A stretch of DNA of 64,000 nt. It comes from CAIOTO01 sp040389165 (GTDB lineage: Bacteria > Pseudomonadota > Alphaproteobacteria > Paracaedibacterales > CAIOTO01). The notes under the pieces were generated by a model that saw only the letters and a list, made by a program, of their open reading frames with translations, ran no database searches and was not told the origin of the DNA. A program made the translations under genes and the position numbers. How positions within the stretch are numbered: the first letter of the stretch is position 1; every line of letters begins with the position of its first letter. The DNA lies in NCBI GenBank assembly GCA_040389165.1, contig JAZKAK010000006.1, positions 20,763 through 84,762 of the forward strand, in the 5' to 3' direction. Below are positions 1 through 8,720 of this stretch, one piece after another.

Positions 1-337
1 ACTTGCGGCCCTTGAAAAAGCAGCACCAGCTGCAGGGCATAGTATTGATCTGCATTTAAGGGATTTGTTTAATGAGCCCCTAACACGTGATGAATTAAAA
101 GGCTTTGATGTCGTTGTCATTGACCCACCGCGTGCCGGGGCAGAGGCGCAAAGCCTAGCACTTGCAAAATGCGATGCGAAACAAATTATTTATGTGTCAT
201 GTAATCCAGAAACCTTCGCACGTGATGCGCGTATTCTGACTGAGGGCAATTTTGCGCTAAAGAAAGTACACGGAGTCGATCAATTCGCTTGGTCACCGCA
301 TATCGAAGTTGTCGCTGTGTTTGAGCGGTCAAAGTAA
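1..337 (+). CDS. 23S rRNA/tRNA m5U methyltransferase, RumA/TrmA family (3' end only)
   Basis: This is the C-terminal part of a SAM-dependent uracil-5 RNA methyltransferase; the reading frame is open from base 2, so the gene starts before the window. Visible family motifs are the DPPRAGA segment that follows the SAM-binding fold, the YVSCNPETFARD segment carrying the nucleophilic cysteine, and the terminal SPHIEVVAVF segment whose Glu is the general base in RumA and TrmA. The enzyme methylates C5 of a uridine in rRNA or tRNA; which RNA cannot be told from this part. The catalytic core is intact to the stop codon. A TTG at 65 is internal and not a start. Confidence 0.88.
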   Translation, partial: LAALEKAAPAAGHSIDLHLRDLFNEPLTRDELKGFDVVVIDPPRAGAEAQSLALAKCDAKQIIYVSCNPETFARDARILTEGNFALKKVHGVDQFAWSPHIEVVAVFERSK

Positions 338-348
338 TTCATTGGTCG

Positions 349-777
349 TTAATGCGATGCAATTTTGATGGCTGAATTTAAGCGGAAATAAAAATATGAA
401 AGAGAAATGATGTAATACATTAATTTAAATATATCGCTTTTTTCGAAAGCGTTGTGTGAAAAAAGCATCTTAATAAGTGCCAATGGAATGCAAATTAAGC
501 TCATGCGAACCATAACCGGAATTGATATACAGGTAAATCTTTCAATAAAGTTCTCATCATCACCTGATTTATTTGTATTGTAACATGCAATAACACCTGC
601 AACTGTGAGTAGTATTACAGAAATTGATATGTATGTATCCCATTTATTCATGTGTTTGTCATATAAAAATAAGTTTGTTAAAATCATAGTAATTAAAAGA
701 TATCCAAATCGCTCTTTAGACGACACTTGATTATTCTTGAGTCGTAATGCTAATTCTCTGTCTTTAAAAAAGTTCAT
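349..777 (-). CDS. small multi-pass membrane protein of unknown function
   Basis: I do not recognise this 142-residue protein. After a charged N-terminus (residues 1-24) it has about four hydrophobic stretches (near 25-40, 48-64, 84-106 and 120-132), so it is probably an inner-membrane protein. A ribosome site AAGGA lies seven bases before the ATG at 777, which supports the start. It converges on the RNA methyltransferase with 11 bases between the stops. It is AT-rich in codon use, and no motif suggests an activity. It could be a lineage-specific gene. Confidence 0.55.
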   Translation of the reverse strand: MNFFKDRELALRLKNNQVSSKERFGYLLITMILTNLFLYDKHMNKWDTYISISVILLTVAGVIACYNTNKSGDDENFIERFTCISIPVMVRMSLICIPLALIKMLFSHNAFEKSDIFKLMYYIISLSYFYFRLNSAIKIASH

Positions 778-1066
778 GAAGCAATCCTTGTGCGATTTTG
801 TTCCTTACTAGTTGATATAGGGATTGCAACACTGTTTTTCAATAGTACGTTGTTATTTTTTTGCGGCTTATTCTGTGTAGTGTGAATTGAAAGCGTTGAT
901 TGCGTTATGGCGCCTAATTTACTTTGGCTGGAATATCCCTGTCAGAGCTGGTTTTTAGTTATCTATTACCGAACTCATTTTTCAACATTTTCTGCTTTGT
1001 TGGTGGCTCAATGCTTGCTATCGTTAATGTGCAGCTTAAAAAATTGATGAATTTGATTGAAGACCT

Positions 1067-3514
1067 ATGAGCACTAAAATAACAAACGTAAGATTAATGC
1101 TATTGACTGTTTTATGGGCGCTTCTTGTAGGCACAGCTATTTATACGGCAATCATTACACATGAAAATCAGTGGCTTTTATGGATGCTTTCATTTGCAAT
1201 TATGTTTGCTGGTGTGTTGGTTGCTTTTTCGACGTTGCATGATCGTCATTTATTAAAACATTTATCACAGCATGCACAGTTAATACGAACGACAGCAGCG
1301 GCACTTGGTTATCATCATGAAATCATTGTGTTTGATGAAAATGGTCAAACTGTCTTTACAACACATCCGCATGCTTATCCTCATAAGCGAGAATTCTTAA
1401 GAAAAATCATGTTGCGTATATCGCCAACTGAAGAAGCCTCTCAATTTAAGCTGTGGGTGGATGAATGTCAGCCAGGTGTTTGCTTGCTTGTAGGAGGAGG
1501 CGATGGCCTTGGCCAACAAAAACGTTGGTGGTTATCCCATGTATCCCCACTTGATCCGTTGCAAATGAATGGGAAACATTTTGTTTTGGTTACGCTTACA
1601 GATGTGACGCAGTATCTTGATGGGTACGACCAGACGCGGCACAATTATAAGCAAATCGAGAACTTTATTGACAATGCTCCATTTGGTATTGCTTATCTCA
1701 ATGCAACACAGCACCTTGTCGGTTTGAATGAAACATTTACACGGTGGATTGCACAATCAAAGGAACGTGTTCTTGGTCAACCTCTTAATGATTTTGTTGA
1801 TTTTCAGAATAGTGATTTAACACAAACATCGATTGTTACCATAAAGCCAAATAAGAAATTACCGTTCAAAGCGTTATGGCTTCCGCCTGTAAAAGAGAAC
1901 GGTAGACTATCAGCAGGGTTGATCTGTAAATTAGATGGAGCTGCCAAATTTGAGAATAATGATGATGAAAAAGTGGCAACGCAAGCAAGCTTTTTGTATG
2001 CCCCTATTCCTTCTGTCATTTTAGGGAAGACCGGGGTTATTTCAGCCTTAAATCCCGCTTTTTCTGTGCTAATAGCAGATATTTATTTTGTTGCTGGCAG
2101 AGCACCGAGTGTTGGTGATAATTTCTATGATTTGATTGAACCAACTCATAAAGATGAAATCGTCAGAAAACTAGAGCAAGCACATGAGAATGAAGGTGAC
2201 ATTCTTCCTTTTGATATCCGATTTAATGGTGACAAGATGCATTCTACTGCATATGCACGTCTAATTAGAAATTCCATTGGTTTCATAGAAGATGCTCTCT
2301 TGATTATTCAATTTATAGATACATCCGAACAAAAACGTCTGGAGCAGCAATTTATTCAATCACAGAAAATGCAAGCCGTTGGACAATTAGCGGGCGGTAT
2401 AGCGCATGACTTTAACAATCTATTGACGGCTATGATTGGTTTTTGTGATTTACTTCTGCAACGTTACATGCCTAATGATCCTTCTTATACAGACATCATT
2501 CAAATCAAGCAGAATGCTAACCGTGCGGCAAATTTGGTAAGACAGTTACTTGCCTTTTCAAGACAACAAAATTTGCAGCCAAAAGTGATTAATATTACAG
2601 ATACATTAGCAGAATTATCAGCATTGCTTCGACGTTTGATTGGGGCGCGAATTGATCTTAAAATGATTCATGGACGTGATCTTTGGCCAGTTATGGTTGA
2701 TGCGAGTCAATTGGAGCAAGTCATTATCAACTTGGCCGTAAATGCACGTGATGCAATGACAAATGGAGGGAAATTAATAATTCAAACGAGCCGTCATTAT
2801 ACCAAAACATCTGAAGAGCTAGGGCATGATTCCATGCCAGTTGGCGATTATGTGTTAATTGAAGTTGTTGATACGGGGCATGGAATTGAGCCTGAAACAA
2901 TGGAGCATATATTTGAGCCTTTCTTCTCAACAAAAGAAGTGGGTGCAGGTACAGGGCTTGGTTTATCAACTGTGTATGGAATCGTTAAACAAACGGGTGG
3001 ATTTGTTGGCGTCGAAAGTGTGATTGGTCAAGGAACATCGTTTAAGATTTATTTGCCACGGTACAGTGGCATTGAAATTGTTCATGTGCCAGTTATTGAA
3101 ATGCCAGCTGGTGATTTGACTGGAAATGAAACAATTTTGCTTGTTGAGGACGAAGATGCAGTGCGCTTATTTAGTGCACGCGCATTGCGTGATAAAGGTT
3201 ATACGGTTATAGAGGCTGAAAATGGTGATAAAGCACTCGAGATAGTAACACAAGGGCAGAGTTTTGATTTGCTTGTAACAGACGTTGTTATGCCGCATAT
3301 GGATGGTCCTACTCTTTGCAAGAAAGTACGTGATATTCATCCAAACATGAAAACAGTCTTTATTTCCGGCTATACTGAAGATACGTTCAGAAAGAATCTA
3401 GGGCATAACGCACATATTCATTTTCTGCAAAAACCATTCACATTGAAAGATTTGGCACAAAAGGTGAAAGATATTCTGCGGTCGCCAGAGGATGAATTAG
3501 ATACGTTCGAGTAA
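1067..3514 (+). CDS. cckA: CckA-type hybrid sensor histidine kinase
   Basis: This is an 815-residue hybrid kinase. Two membrane helices (about 9-31 and 36-56) are followed by two PAS-like regions (about 198-250 and 308-420), a HisKA domain with the phosphorylated His447 in GGIAHDFNNLL, an ATPase domain with the N-box NLAVNARDAM and the G-box GAGTGLGLS, and a C-terminal receiver domain with Asp739 in TDVVMP and Lys in the QKPF motif. The HDFNNLL H-box and this domain order are typical of CckA, which in alphaproteobacteria feeds phosphate through ChpT to the cell-cycle regulator CtrA. Neither partner is in the window. The stop overlaps the convergent ELM1-like gene by 18 bases. Confidence 0.9.
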   Translation: MSTKITNVRLMLLTVLWALLVGTAIYTAIITHENQWLLWMLSFAIMFAGVLVAFSTLHDRHLLKHLSQHAQLIRTTAAALGYHHEIIVFDENGQTVFTTHPHAYPHKREFLRKIMLRISPTEEASQFKLWVDECQPGVCLLVGGGDGLGQQKRWWLSHVSPLDPLQMNGKHFVLVTLTDVTQYLDGYDQTRHNYKQIENFIDNAPFGIAYLNATQHLVGLNETFTRWIAQSKERVLGQPLNDFVDFQNSDLTQTSIVTIKPNKKLPFKALWLPPVKENGRLSAGLICKLDGAAKFENNDDEKVATQASFLYAPIPSVILGKTGVISALNPAFSVLIADIYFVAGRAPSVGDNFYDLIEPTHKDEIVRKLEQAHENEGDILPFDIRFNGDKMHSTAYARLIRNSIGFIEDALLIIQFIDTSEQKRLEQQFIQSQKMQAVGQLAGGIAHDFNNLLTAMIGFCDLLLQRYMPNDPSYTDIIQIKQNANRAANLVRQLLAFSRQQNLQPKVINITDTLAELSALLRRLIGARIDLKMIHGRDLWPVMVDASQLEQVIINLAVNARDAMTNGGKLIIQTSRHYTKTSEELGHDSMPVGDYVLIEVVDTGHGIEPETMEHIFEPFFSTKEVGAGTGLGLSTVYGIVKQTGGFVGVESVIGQGTSFKIYLPRYSGIEIVHVPVIEMPAGDLTGNETILLVEDEDAVRLFSARALRDKGYTVIEAENGDKALEIVTQGQSFDLLVTDVVMPHMDGPTLCKKVRDIHPNMKTVFISGYTEDTFRKNLGHNAHIHFLQKPFTLKDLAQKVKDILRSPEDELDTFE

Positions 3515-4465
3515 ATTAATAACTAAAGGCAATACACGATCACGTTCTCGCAGTGGTGCAAATTTTGCCGGCCACGACGTGTTTGCAAAAACTGCATGTT
3601 GGTTTTTGATGATCTCATTATAAAAACGATGAAAGCGTTTGTTTTTTACGGGGAGTGGCCAAATCTCAACGGGTTTTCCCATATAGCATGCTTCGGATAT
3701 CATGCTAATTGAATCACCAGTGACCAATATTTCATCGGCTGACCCAAGATAGTTGAAATATGGATTGATCCCATCGCCATTCCAAAATGTTACGTTCAGG
3801 CCAGCAAGTTCTGTTTGCAGAATGTGAATTCCATGGGGAGGCGTGCGACGGGATGCCGTTATAAGCAATTGTGCATTAGGGATAAGGCTCATTTTTTGCT
3901 TTAAATAGGTAGCGAGTTCACTAAAATCAGCGTTTTGAAAGCGATAGTGTTTGCTGTCTCCGCCTAATAATACGGTGAGTGTGTGGGTGTTTTGATTTTT
4001 CTCTGTTGCTTCGAAGGACGCCGCCTTATGTGGGTGCAGCGCGCCTAATGTTTCGATTACATTTGGATATGATCCGACGCCATCATGCTGTGGGGGGATA
4101 ATAATCTTGAAATAGTCATGAGAGCAGCGCGGATTGAGTAGTGCAATCGTTGGGATATGCTTTGCTAGTGGGGCTGCCAATACAAAAGCTTGACGTCCAG
4201 CGGCGATGATAAGAAATGGTTTCTCGCTTAATAAATTATGTTTAGGTGTGAATTTTAAGGGCCAATGACGCGATAAAAAAGGTGTAAAGAATTTGTACCA
4301 AAATGGTAGGTCTACATCTATAAGCGTAACGTGTGCATTAAAATGATCAGCTAACGGATAGGCAATTGCTTCACATTGCCGAAGTGTGCCTGTTTTTCCT
4401 TTATCGCAGAGTACAAGAATTGTTCTTTGGGAAAACGTGTCATGCATGCCTAAAGTTTTCAGCAT
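3497..4465 (-). CDS. ELM1 (DUF1022) family protein
   Basis: This resembles the bacterial relatives of the plant mitochondrial fission protein ELM1. Visible hallmarks are the N-terminal DKGKTGTLRQCEAIA (the GxxGxxxQC region), a central LLGGDSKHY, LLITASRRTP and the C-terminal LVTGDSISMISEAC, a pattern like a GT-B nucleotide-sugar fold. Arabidopsis ELM1 recruits a dynamin to mitochondria; the bacterial role is unknown and an envelope glycosyl-transfer role is only inference. I start it at ATG 4465; 4447 is an alternative, and neither has a strong ribosome site. It overlaps the end of the NDUFS4-like gene, so the two are probably co-translated. The stop overlaps cckA. Confidence 0.75.
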   Translation of the reverse strand: MLKTLGMHDTFSQRTILVLCDKGKTGTLRQCEAIAYPLADHFNAHVTLIDVDLPFWYKFFTPFLSRHWPLKFTPKHNLLSEKPFLIIAAGRQAFVLAAPLAKHIPTIALLNPRCSHDYFKIIIPPQHDGVGSYPNVIETLGALHPHKAASFEATEKNQNTHTLTVLLGGDSKHYRFQNADFSELATYLKQKMSLIPNAQLLITASRRTPPHGIHILQTELAGLNVTFWNGDGINPYFNYLGSADEILVTGDSISMISEACYMGKPVEIWPLPVKNKRFHRFYNEIIKNQHAVFANTSWPAKFAPLRERDRVLPLVINLLERI

Positions 4466-4727
4466 ATGTTCGCCGTCTTGGGGCTGCATTTTTTGTGGTT
4501 TCGATGGAATAGCGTAATTGATGTTGGTCAGCAAAAGCTCTTGCTTCAGGAAGGGAATTAAATGTTAATTTAATTTGACGAAGTGTGTCTGTTGTTGAAT
4601 TCCAAGCTGTTTCAAGATCCCTGATACTTCCAGGGGTTCCACTTACTTCCAGAACCCATTGGCCTTGCCTGGCTCGTCCTGATTGCGCTGCTGACTTTAA
4701 TGTTGAAAATATTCGTGCATGGATCAT
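4440..4727 (-). CDS. NDUFS4-like complex I accessory subunit
   Basis: This 95-residue protein fits the ETC complex I subunit conserved region (NDUFS4, 18-kDa subunit family). The signs are MIHARIF at the start, the GRARQGQWVLEV segment, W in ETAWNSTTDTLRQIKLTF and the closing PRRRTYAENFRHA. In alphaproteobacteria and mitochondria it is an accessory subunit at the peripheral arm of NADH:ubiquinone oxidoreductase. It lies 16 bases after the tRNA-Pro gene on the same strand and overlaps the ELM1-like gene, so the three could share a transcript. nuoE and nuoF are about 10 kb away, so it is not in the nuo cluster. The length is normal for the family. Confidence 0.85.
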   Translation of the reverse strand: MIHARIFSTLKSAAQSGRARQGQWVLEVSGTPGSIRDLETAWNSTTDTLRQIKLTFNSLPEARAFADQHQLRYSIETTKNAAPRRRTYAENFRHA

Positions 4728-4743
4728 GTCTTGACCTCAAAAG

Positions 4744-4820
4744 TGGTCGGGAAGAGAGGATTTGAACCTCCGACATCCAGTACCCAAAACTGGCGCGCTA
4801 CCAGGCTGCGCTACTTCCCG
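4744..4820 (-). tRNA. tRNA-Pro (anticodon TGG)
   Basis: Read on the minus strand, a 7-bp acceptor stem CGGGAAG/CTTCCCG, a D arm, an anticodon stem CCAGT/ACTGG with loop TTTGGGT, and a T arm with GGTTCAAATCC are all present. The middle of the loop is TGG, which reads proline codons. The 3' CCA is encoded (4744-4746). The gene is 77 bases long with no intron, and is followed at once by the NDUFS4-like gene. Confidence 0.97.
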
Positions 4821-5298
4821 AACTTGTAAGTATATTTATAAGGTAAAATTCTGCTGAAATCAAGTGATTTTTTGAAAATTATCAACATAAATGAAGAGAC
4901 ATTGACGAATGGTGGTTGTTTTGGCTGTTTTTTCGATCATTCAGAGAAAATAGCTTTGCCGCATGCTTTGTTTCTGGTTCTGTTACATTGGTTGATGTCA
5001 AGCAAGTTTCTTCGCAAAACAAACTTCCTCTGGGCTTCTGCAGATGTGACGGCACATAAAAAAACAACTTGCGTTCTTTATTATGTTCATGTTATATATC
5101 TGCTGTGCTGCTTACGATAAGAATTGTCTGAATAATAATTACGTTAGCGAGCCAAAAATACATAAAATACGTGTCCTTACATAACAGATTTACATGTGGT
5201 TACTTCACGTGCAAACAAAATTTGATAGATACACGTATGTATGTACAATAACAAAATACATTAATGAATATAATTTTAAATTTCACAGAGGATTTCAC
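4821..5298. other. intergenic region with one copy of a 17-base repeat
   Basis: About 480 bases separate tRNA-Pro from the coiled-coil gene. Two overlapping antiparallel open frames (4872-5120 and 4882-5067) have no ribosome site and no protein-like composition, so I treat them as chance. The 17 bases AAGCAAGTTTCTTCGCA at 5000-5016 recur exactly at 8721-8737. The last 100 bases are AT-rich and likely hold the promoter of the next gene. Nothing else stands out. Confidence 0.5.
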
Positions 5299-6513
5299 AT
5301 GTTAAAAAAAGTATTATTACTCGGCGTTGCAACATTTATAAGCGCGCAATCATCCATGATAATGGCAGCTGCTGCGCCTGCGCCAACTGCTGGGGATATT
5401 CAAAATGAATTTGCTACACTTTCAGCTCGCTTTGAAGCATATGTTGATAGTAACGCACTCGATACTCAAGCAAAAGACCGCACGTTGTTTTGTGCGCAAA
5501 GAGATTTAGATGCAGAAAGAATCAAGGTAGCTGGTTTCTCTACTGCTTCAACTACTATTTCAGGTTTGGAAGCTGACGTTCTGAAAGCAAAAGATGAACT
5601 AGATAATGCTGTATCTGCCCTGACTGTGAAGGAAGGTGAACGAGATGATGCTTTGAACGCTGCGAAGGCTCTAAAGTCACAACTGATTGATGAAAAAAAA
5701 ACTGTTAATGATTTACAGGCAGACAATACAGCAAAAGATCTAACTATTTCAGGCTTTCGAAAAGATATTTTGACGCTTGACAGCCAGGTTTCCAATTATG
5801 TAGCACGGTTAACAGCACAAGTGCCAGATTACGATGCTTTGAAAGCTTTGAATGACGCAGCTACTACTGATTTAGCAACAACAGCGGGCGAACTGACTGC
5901 ACTAAAGGATGAATTAGTATTAAAGACAAATACTGTTGATGATTTAACCACACGATTAACTGTTGCAACCTCTACATCTTCAGCTAATGAATCTACTTTA
6001 AATTCAAAGGTTGCTGAGCTAAAAACAGCTAATGAGAAGCTTGTAGAGACAATTTCTGGTTGCATGCAATCACTGGATGATGCGAGTTCTGACTTTCAAA
6101 CAAAACTTTCGGAAGCAAGGAGCGAATGTGAAACCCTTCAAGAAGAGCTTGAAGAAACAAAGAATACACTTGACAAAACGAAAACTAACTATGAACGTTT
6201 ATTAAACGAAAAACACCTTACTATAAGTGCGCTTTATCCTAATCAAGAGGCTAGCGGTGAATTAGTATACCTTCCTTCGCATGTTCAGAAGTTAAAGGCT
6301 GAATTACGTAAAATTATTATGGACTCTGGAATTGAAAGCCTAAATGAAGATATCTCTATCCATGATATGGTGTCTAGAGTAAGTGAGGAACTCCGGAGAG
6401 TGAGTGATGAACTTAACGAAAAGAGCAGTGCATCAGCTCTTGAACGTGGAGAGCAGCAGTGGTATGGCCAGGTGGATATACCTACAGGCCAGGTGGATAA
6501 CGCTAGCAAGTGA
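5299..6513 (+). CDS. exported coiled-coil protein of unknown function
   Basis: I start this 404-residue protein at ATG 5299 because it gives a clean signal peptide (MLKKVLLLGVATFISA, cleavage probably after AMA near residue 24) and an AGAGGA ribosome site precedes it; an upstream in-frame ATG at 5194 has neither. Residues about 60-310 are rich in Lys, Glu, Leu and Ala with heptad-like spacing (for example LKDELVLKTNTVDDLTTRL), so a long coiled coil is likely. The C-terminus repeats GQVD (GQVDIPTGQVDN), encoded by a short DNA duplication CAGGTGGATA. No enzymatic motif is visible. It is predicted periplasmic or secreted and lies beside a repeat-rich spacer. It may be a structural or host-contact protein, which is inference. 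Confidence 0.7.
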   Translation: MLKKVLLLGVATFISAQSSMIMAAAAPAPTAGDIQNEFATLSARFEAYVDSNALDTQAKDRTLFCAQRDLDAERIKVAGFSTASTTISGLEADVLKAKDELDNAVSALTVKEGERDDALNAAKALKSQLIDEKKTVNDLQADNTAKDLTISGFRKDILTLDSQVSNYVARLTAQVPDYDALKALNDAATTDLATTAGELTALKDELVLKTNTVDDLTTRLTVATSTSSANESTLNSKVAELKTANEKLVETISGCMQSLDDASSDFQTKLSEARSECETLQEELEETKNTLDKTKTNYERLLNEKHLTISALYPNQEASGELVYLPSHVQKLKAELRKIIMDSGIESLNEDISIHDMVSRVSEELRRVSDELNEKSSASALERGEQQWYGQVDIPTGQVDNASK

Positions 6514-6670
6514 TAAACAAACATAAAAACACGCATTCTGACGAACGTAACGATTCATTACGTCTGCCTTTAGTTTTCCTCTGGCGTGGCCAGAGGATCC
6601 ATTGATGAACATATCTTTGTTCTAACGTGAAACCTTGGGCATCAATAATGTCGTCACCGAGCCTAACAGT

Positions 6671-6739
6671 GTCATCATCGGGCTTGGCCCGCTGATCTTG
6701 CAGCTTTGTTTAGATCCACAAGAAAAGCCCGGGGATGAC
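6671..6739. repeat. palindromic element, GTCATC...GATGAC type
   Basis: The ends are inverted repeats: GTCATCATCGGGCTT at the left pairs with AAGCCCGGGGATGAC at the right, 13 of 15 bases matching. The 39-base middle contains TTTAGATCCA. It belongs to the same loose class as the other GTCAT-ended elements in the window. No flanking duplication was found. Confidence 0.7.
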
Positions 6740-6856
6740 AAAAAACATAGACCGAGAACAATAAAAGAATAATCCCACCTACTAAAAGCAGCCTTAAATC
6801 ACTGCCGTGCATGTGTGCAATAATACGTACACATACATATGTTTTAAAGAAAAATG

Positions 6857-7019
6857 CATGCTACCCGTCACTTTTTGTCACTCCACCCTTGTCATTCCCG
6901 CGGCGGCGGGAATCCAGAAAAGCCCCTTTAAAAACCGTGAGTTTGGGGAGAGCTAAACAGCCTGGATCCCCGCCTCCGCGGGAATGACAGTAAGAAAAAT
7001 AAAAGTGACGGGTAGCATG
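6857..7019. mobile_element. 163-bp MITE-like element with perfect 19-bp inverted ends and 8-bp flanking repeat
   Basis: The outer ends CATGCTACCCGTCACTTTT (6857-6875) and its exact reverse complement (7001-7019) are perfect 19-bp inverted repeats. GAAAAATG occurs immediately outside both ends (6849-6856 and 7020-7027), as a target-site duplication would. Inside sits a second palindrome (6891-6989) with ends GTCATTCCCGC and GCGGGAATGAC. There is no open frame, so any transposition would need an enzyme supplied in trans. Calling it a MITE is inference from ends, size and duplication. Confidence 0.7.
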
Positions 7020-7142
7020 GAAAAATGAATGCAATTACCTAAATCTAAACAATTGTGCGATTACTATAAATAATAAAAAATAGACTCTACGCGTGTATTC
7101 ATCTGACTTGCCCCGGTGATGTAGATGTCTCAGATCACGTCC

Positions 7143-7302
7143 TACTGCTATTAAGTTAAGGAGCAGCATAGTCTATCCGCCGTCATCACGAGGAGCGCCA
7201 GCTCCGTGGTGATCCAGGGAAACAGCCAACTGGATGGCCACACCCCGCTTTGCGGGATTCGCCATGGTGATATAGCAGGAACGTCTTAACTTAATGGTAG
7301 TG
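7143..7302. mobile_element. 160-bp MITE-like element with inverted ends and 11-bp flanking repeat
   Basis: The ends TACTGCTATTAAGTTAAG and CTTAACTTAATGGTAGTG are inverted repeats of 18 bases with three mismatches. AGATCACGTCC lies directly outside both ends (7132-7142 and 7303-7313). The interior holds a second palindromic pair running from CGTCATCACGAGG near 7181 to CGCCATGGTGAT near 7270, with GATCCAG and CTGGAT in mirror positions. It has the same nested plan as the element at 6857-7019 but different outer ends. No protein is encoded. Confidence 0.6.
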
Positions 7303-7401
7303 AGATCACGTCCGGACGGTGCGCAGAGAAGGAAAATGATATGCGACTGGTCTGGCATAAAAATGTACATAACATATAAGTCATTTAACAGGAGAATAAA
7401 A

Positions 7402-8605
7402 ATGAAAATTAATCCTTATCTAAAATATATGCTTTTGCTATGCGTGCTGGGAACAAGTTACGCTGCAGCACACACAGCGACGGGTCTGACAGCCCAGGTT
7501 GAAACATTGTACGTTGAACGTCGTGTTGAATATGCTGAGCATGGTGTCAACAATCAAGTTGAAGAGTCTACGCACAAGATCACCAATATTCTTAAAGAAA
7601 GAAATAACGTCAGCACAACAATACATGCACAAGATTTTGAACGGAAAATAATTCTTCAGGCTGCGGCAGTGTCTGCCTATATTCATAAAGATGATGAAGC
7701 TTTTATTTTGCCTGCATATGGTATTAGTGATAAGAGCGACCCATTGTTTAAGCATTTTGAAATCCTTCGTCTGACCCAAGAATATGCATTCAACTGGTTA
7801 AATTCTGCAGCAGGTGATGACATACTCAAGAATATTGAGACGTATAGCGGTGTAGCGGTTAAAACGCTTAAAGAATGGTTCAAAGAGGCGTTCGATGCTC
7901 ATCAGGTAGTTACTGTAATAACAGCAATTCCTACAACAAAACCAGTAGTGCTAACTCTTGCAGTAGTAACTCCAATAGTAACTCCAATAGTAACTCCAAT
8001 AGTAACTCCAATAGTAACTCCAATAGTAACNNNNNNNNNNNNNNNNNNNNNNNNNNNNNNNNNNNNNNNNNNNNNNNNNNNNNNNNNNNNNNNNNNNNNN
8101 NNNNNNNNNNNNNNNNNNNNNNNNNNNNNNTCTTACACCACCAGTAGTAACTCCAGTAGTAACAAACGTAACAGGAGTGCTAACTTCTACGGCAGCAGTA
8201 ACAAAATATGAGCTTGGAGTTCAGGCTAAAAAATACCCATCTAGGGATAACGTGAAAGCTAAAGAATTATTTCTGGAGGCCTTCAGAGAAGGTGAAAATA
8301 GTCAACCATTACTGATAGAAATTTCAAAAATACTATTGGTATATTTGAATGAGGAAAAATTTAGTGACTATGTACCATTAGCCACCTCTTTAGTCGCTAT
8401 AACACAGGATCCACTGATTCAAATAAAACTAGGTGATATTTACAGACGAGGAAAAGTTGGAGTTCCAATAAACTTAGATGAAGCAAAAAAGTGGTATGAA
8501 CTTGTTGAGGAAAACAAAGAACCCACCACAAAAAAAAAGGATAAGGATACTGCACAGAAGGGCCTGGAGCTAATTAATAAAGCCCAGCAAAACCTAATTG
8601 TCTAA
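7402..8605 (+). CDS. exported TPIV-repeat protein with a Sel1-like segment, interrupted by an assembly gap
   Basis: I read this as one gene split by 100 N. ATG 7402 follows an AGGAGA ribosome site and starts a signal peptide (MKINPYLKYMLLLCVLG, cleavage near AAA at 24). Residues about 190-210 are tandem TPIV from a 12-bp repeat. After the gap the repeat continues as TPPVVTPVVTNV in the next frame, so the true gap length is a multiple of three and the frame shift is an artefact of the N run. The C-terminal 150 residues include LGDIYRRGK...DEAKKWYELVEE, which fits one Sel1-like repeat, a helical protein-binding motif. The stop is at 8603-8605. The function is unknown; it is probably periplasmic or secreted. 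Confidence 0.7.
7966..8165 (+). repeat. 12-bp tandem repeat with assembly gap
   Basis: GTAACTCCAATA is repeated exactly from 7966 to 8030, five full units plus a partial, each coding for TPIV. The N run (8031-8130) follows, then two looser copies (CCAGTAGTAACT). An assembler would be expected to break here, so the real copy number is unknown. Confidence 0.9.
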
Positions 8606-8720
8606 CTTAACGTTAGGTATGGGTGTGAGGATGAGCATGGTTCAAAATCACCGAACACTTTGCCTGATTTTAGTGAGTAATTTAAGGAGTATTTCAGATT
8701 CTGTCGCATTTGTGAGAGGT

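Larger units (their letters stand above)
6514..7401. other. long non-coding spacer packed with inverted repeats
   Basis: About 890 bases without a credible gene. It holds a weak hairpin after the coiled-coil gene (6545-6563), a short hairpin at 6579-6597 (CCTCTGG/CCAGAGG), and three larger palindromic elements listed separately (6671-6739, 6857-7019, 7143-7302). The last bases carry the ribosome site of the following exported protein. An in-frame extension of that gene to 7294 would run into the last repeat and is not used. Confidence 0.7.

Noticed and set aside
4872..5120. Open frame of 82 codons after tRNA-Pro, with another on the opposite strand
   Set aside because: No ribosome site, odd composition rich in Cys and Leu, and an overlapping antisense frame of similar length; both look like chance.
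7875..8147. Ser/Asn-rich frame across the gap
   Set aside because: It is only another frame of the 12-bp repeat that codes for TPIV; it crosses the N run and has no start signal.
7966..8170. Possible CRISPR array
   Set aside because: The repeat is a 12-bp head-to-tail tandem without spacers and lies in a coding frame.
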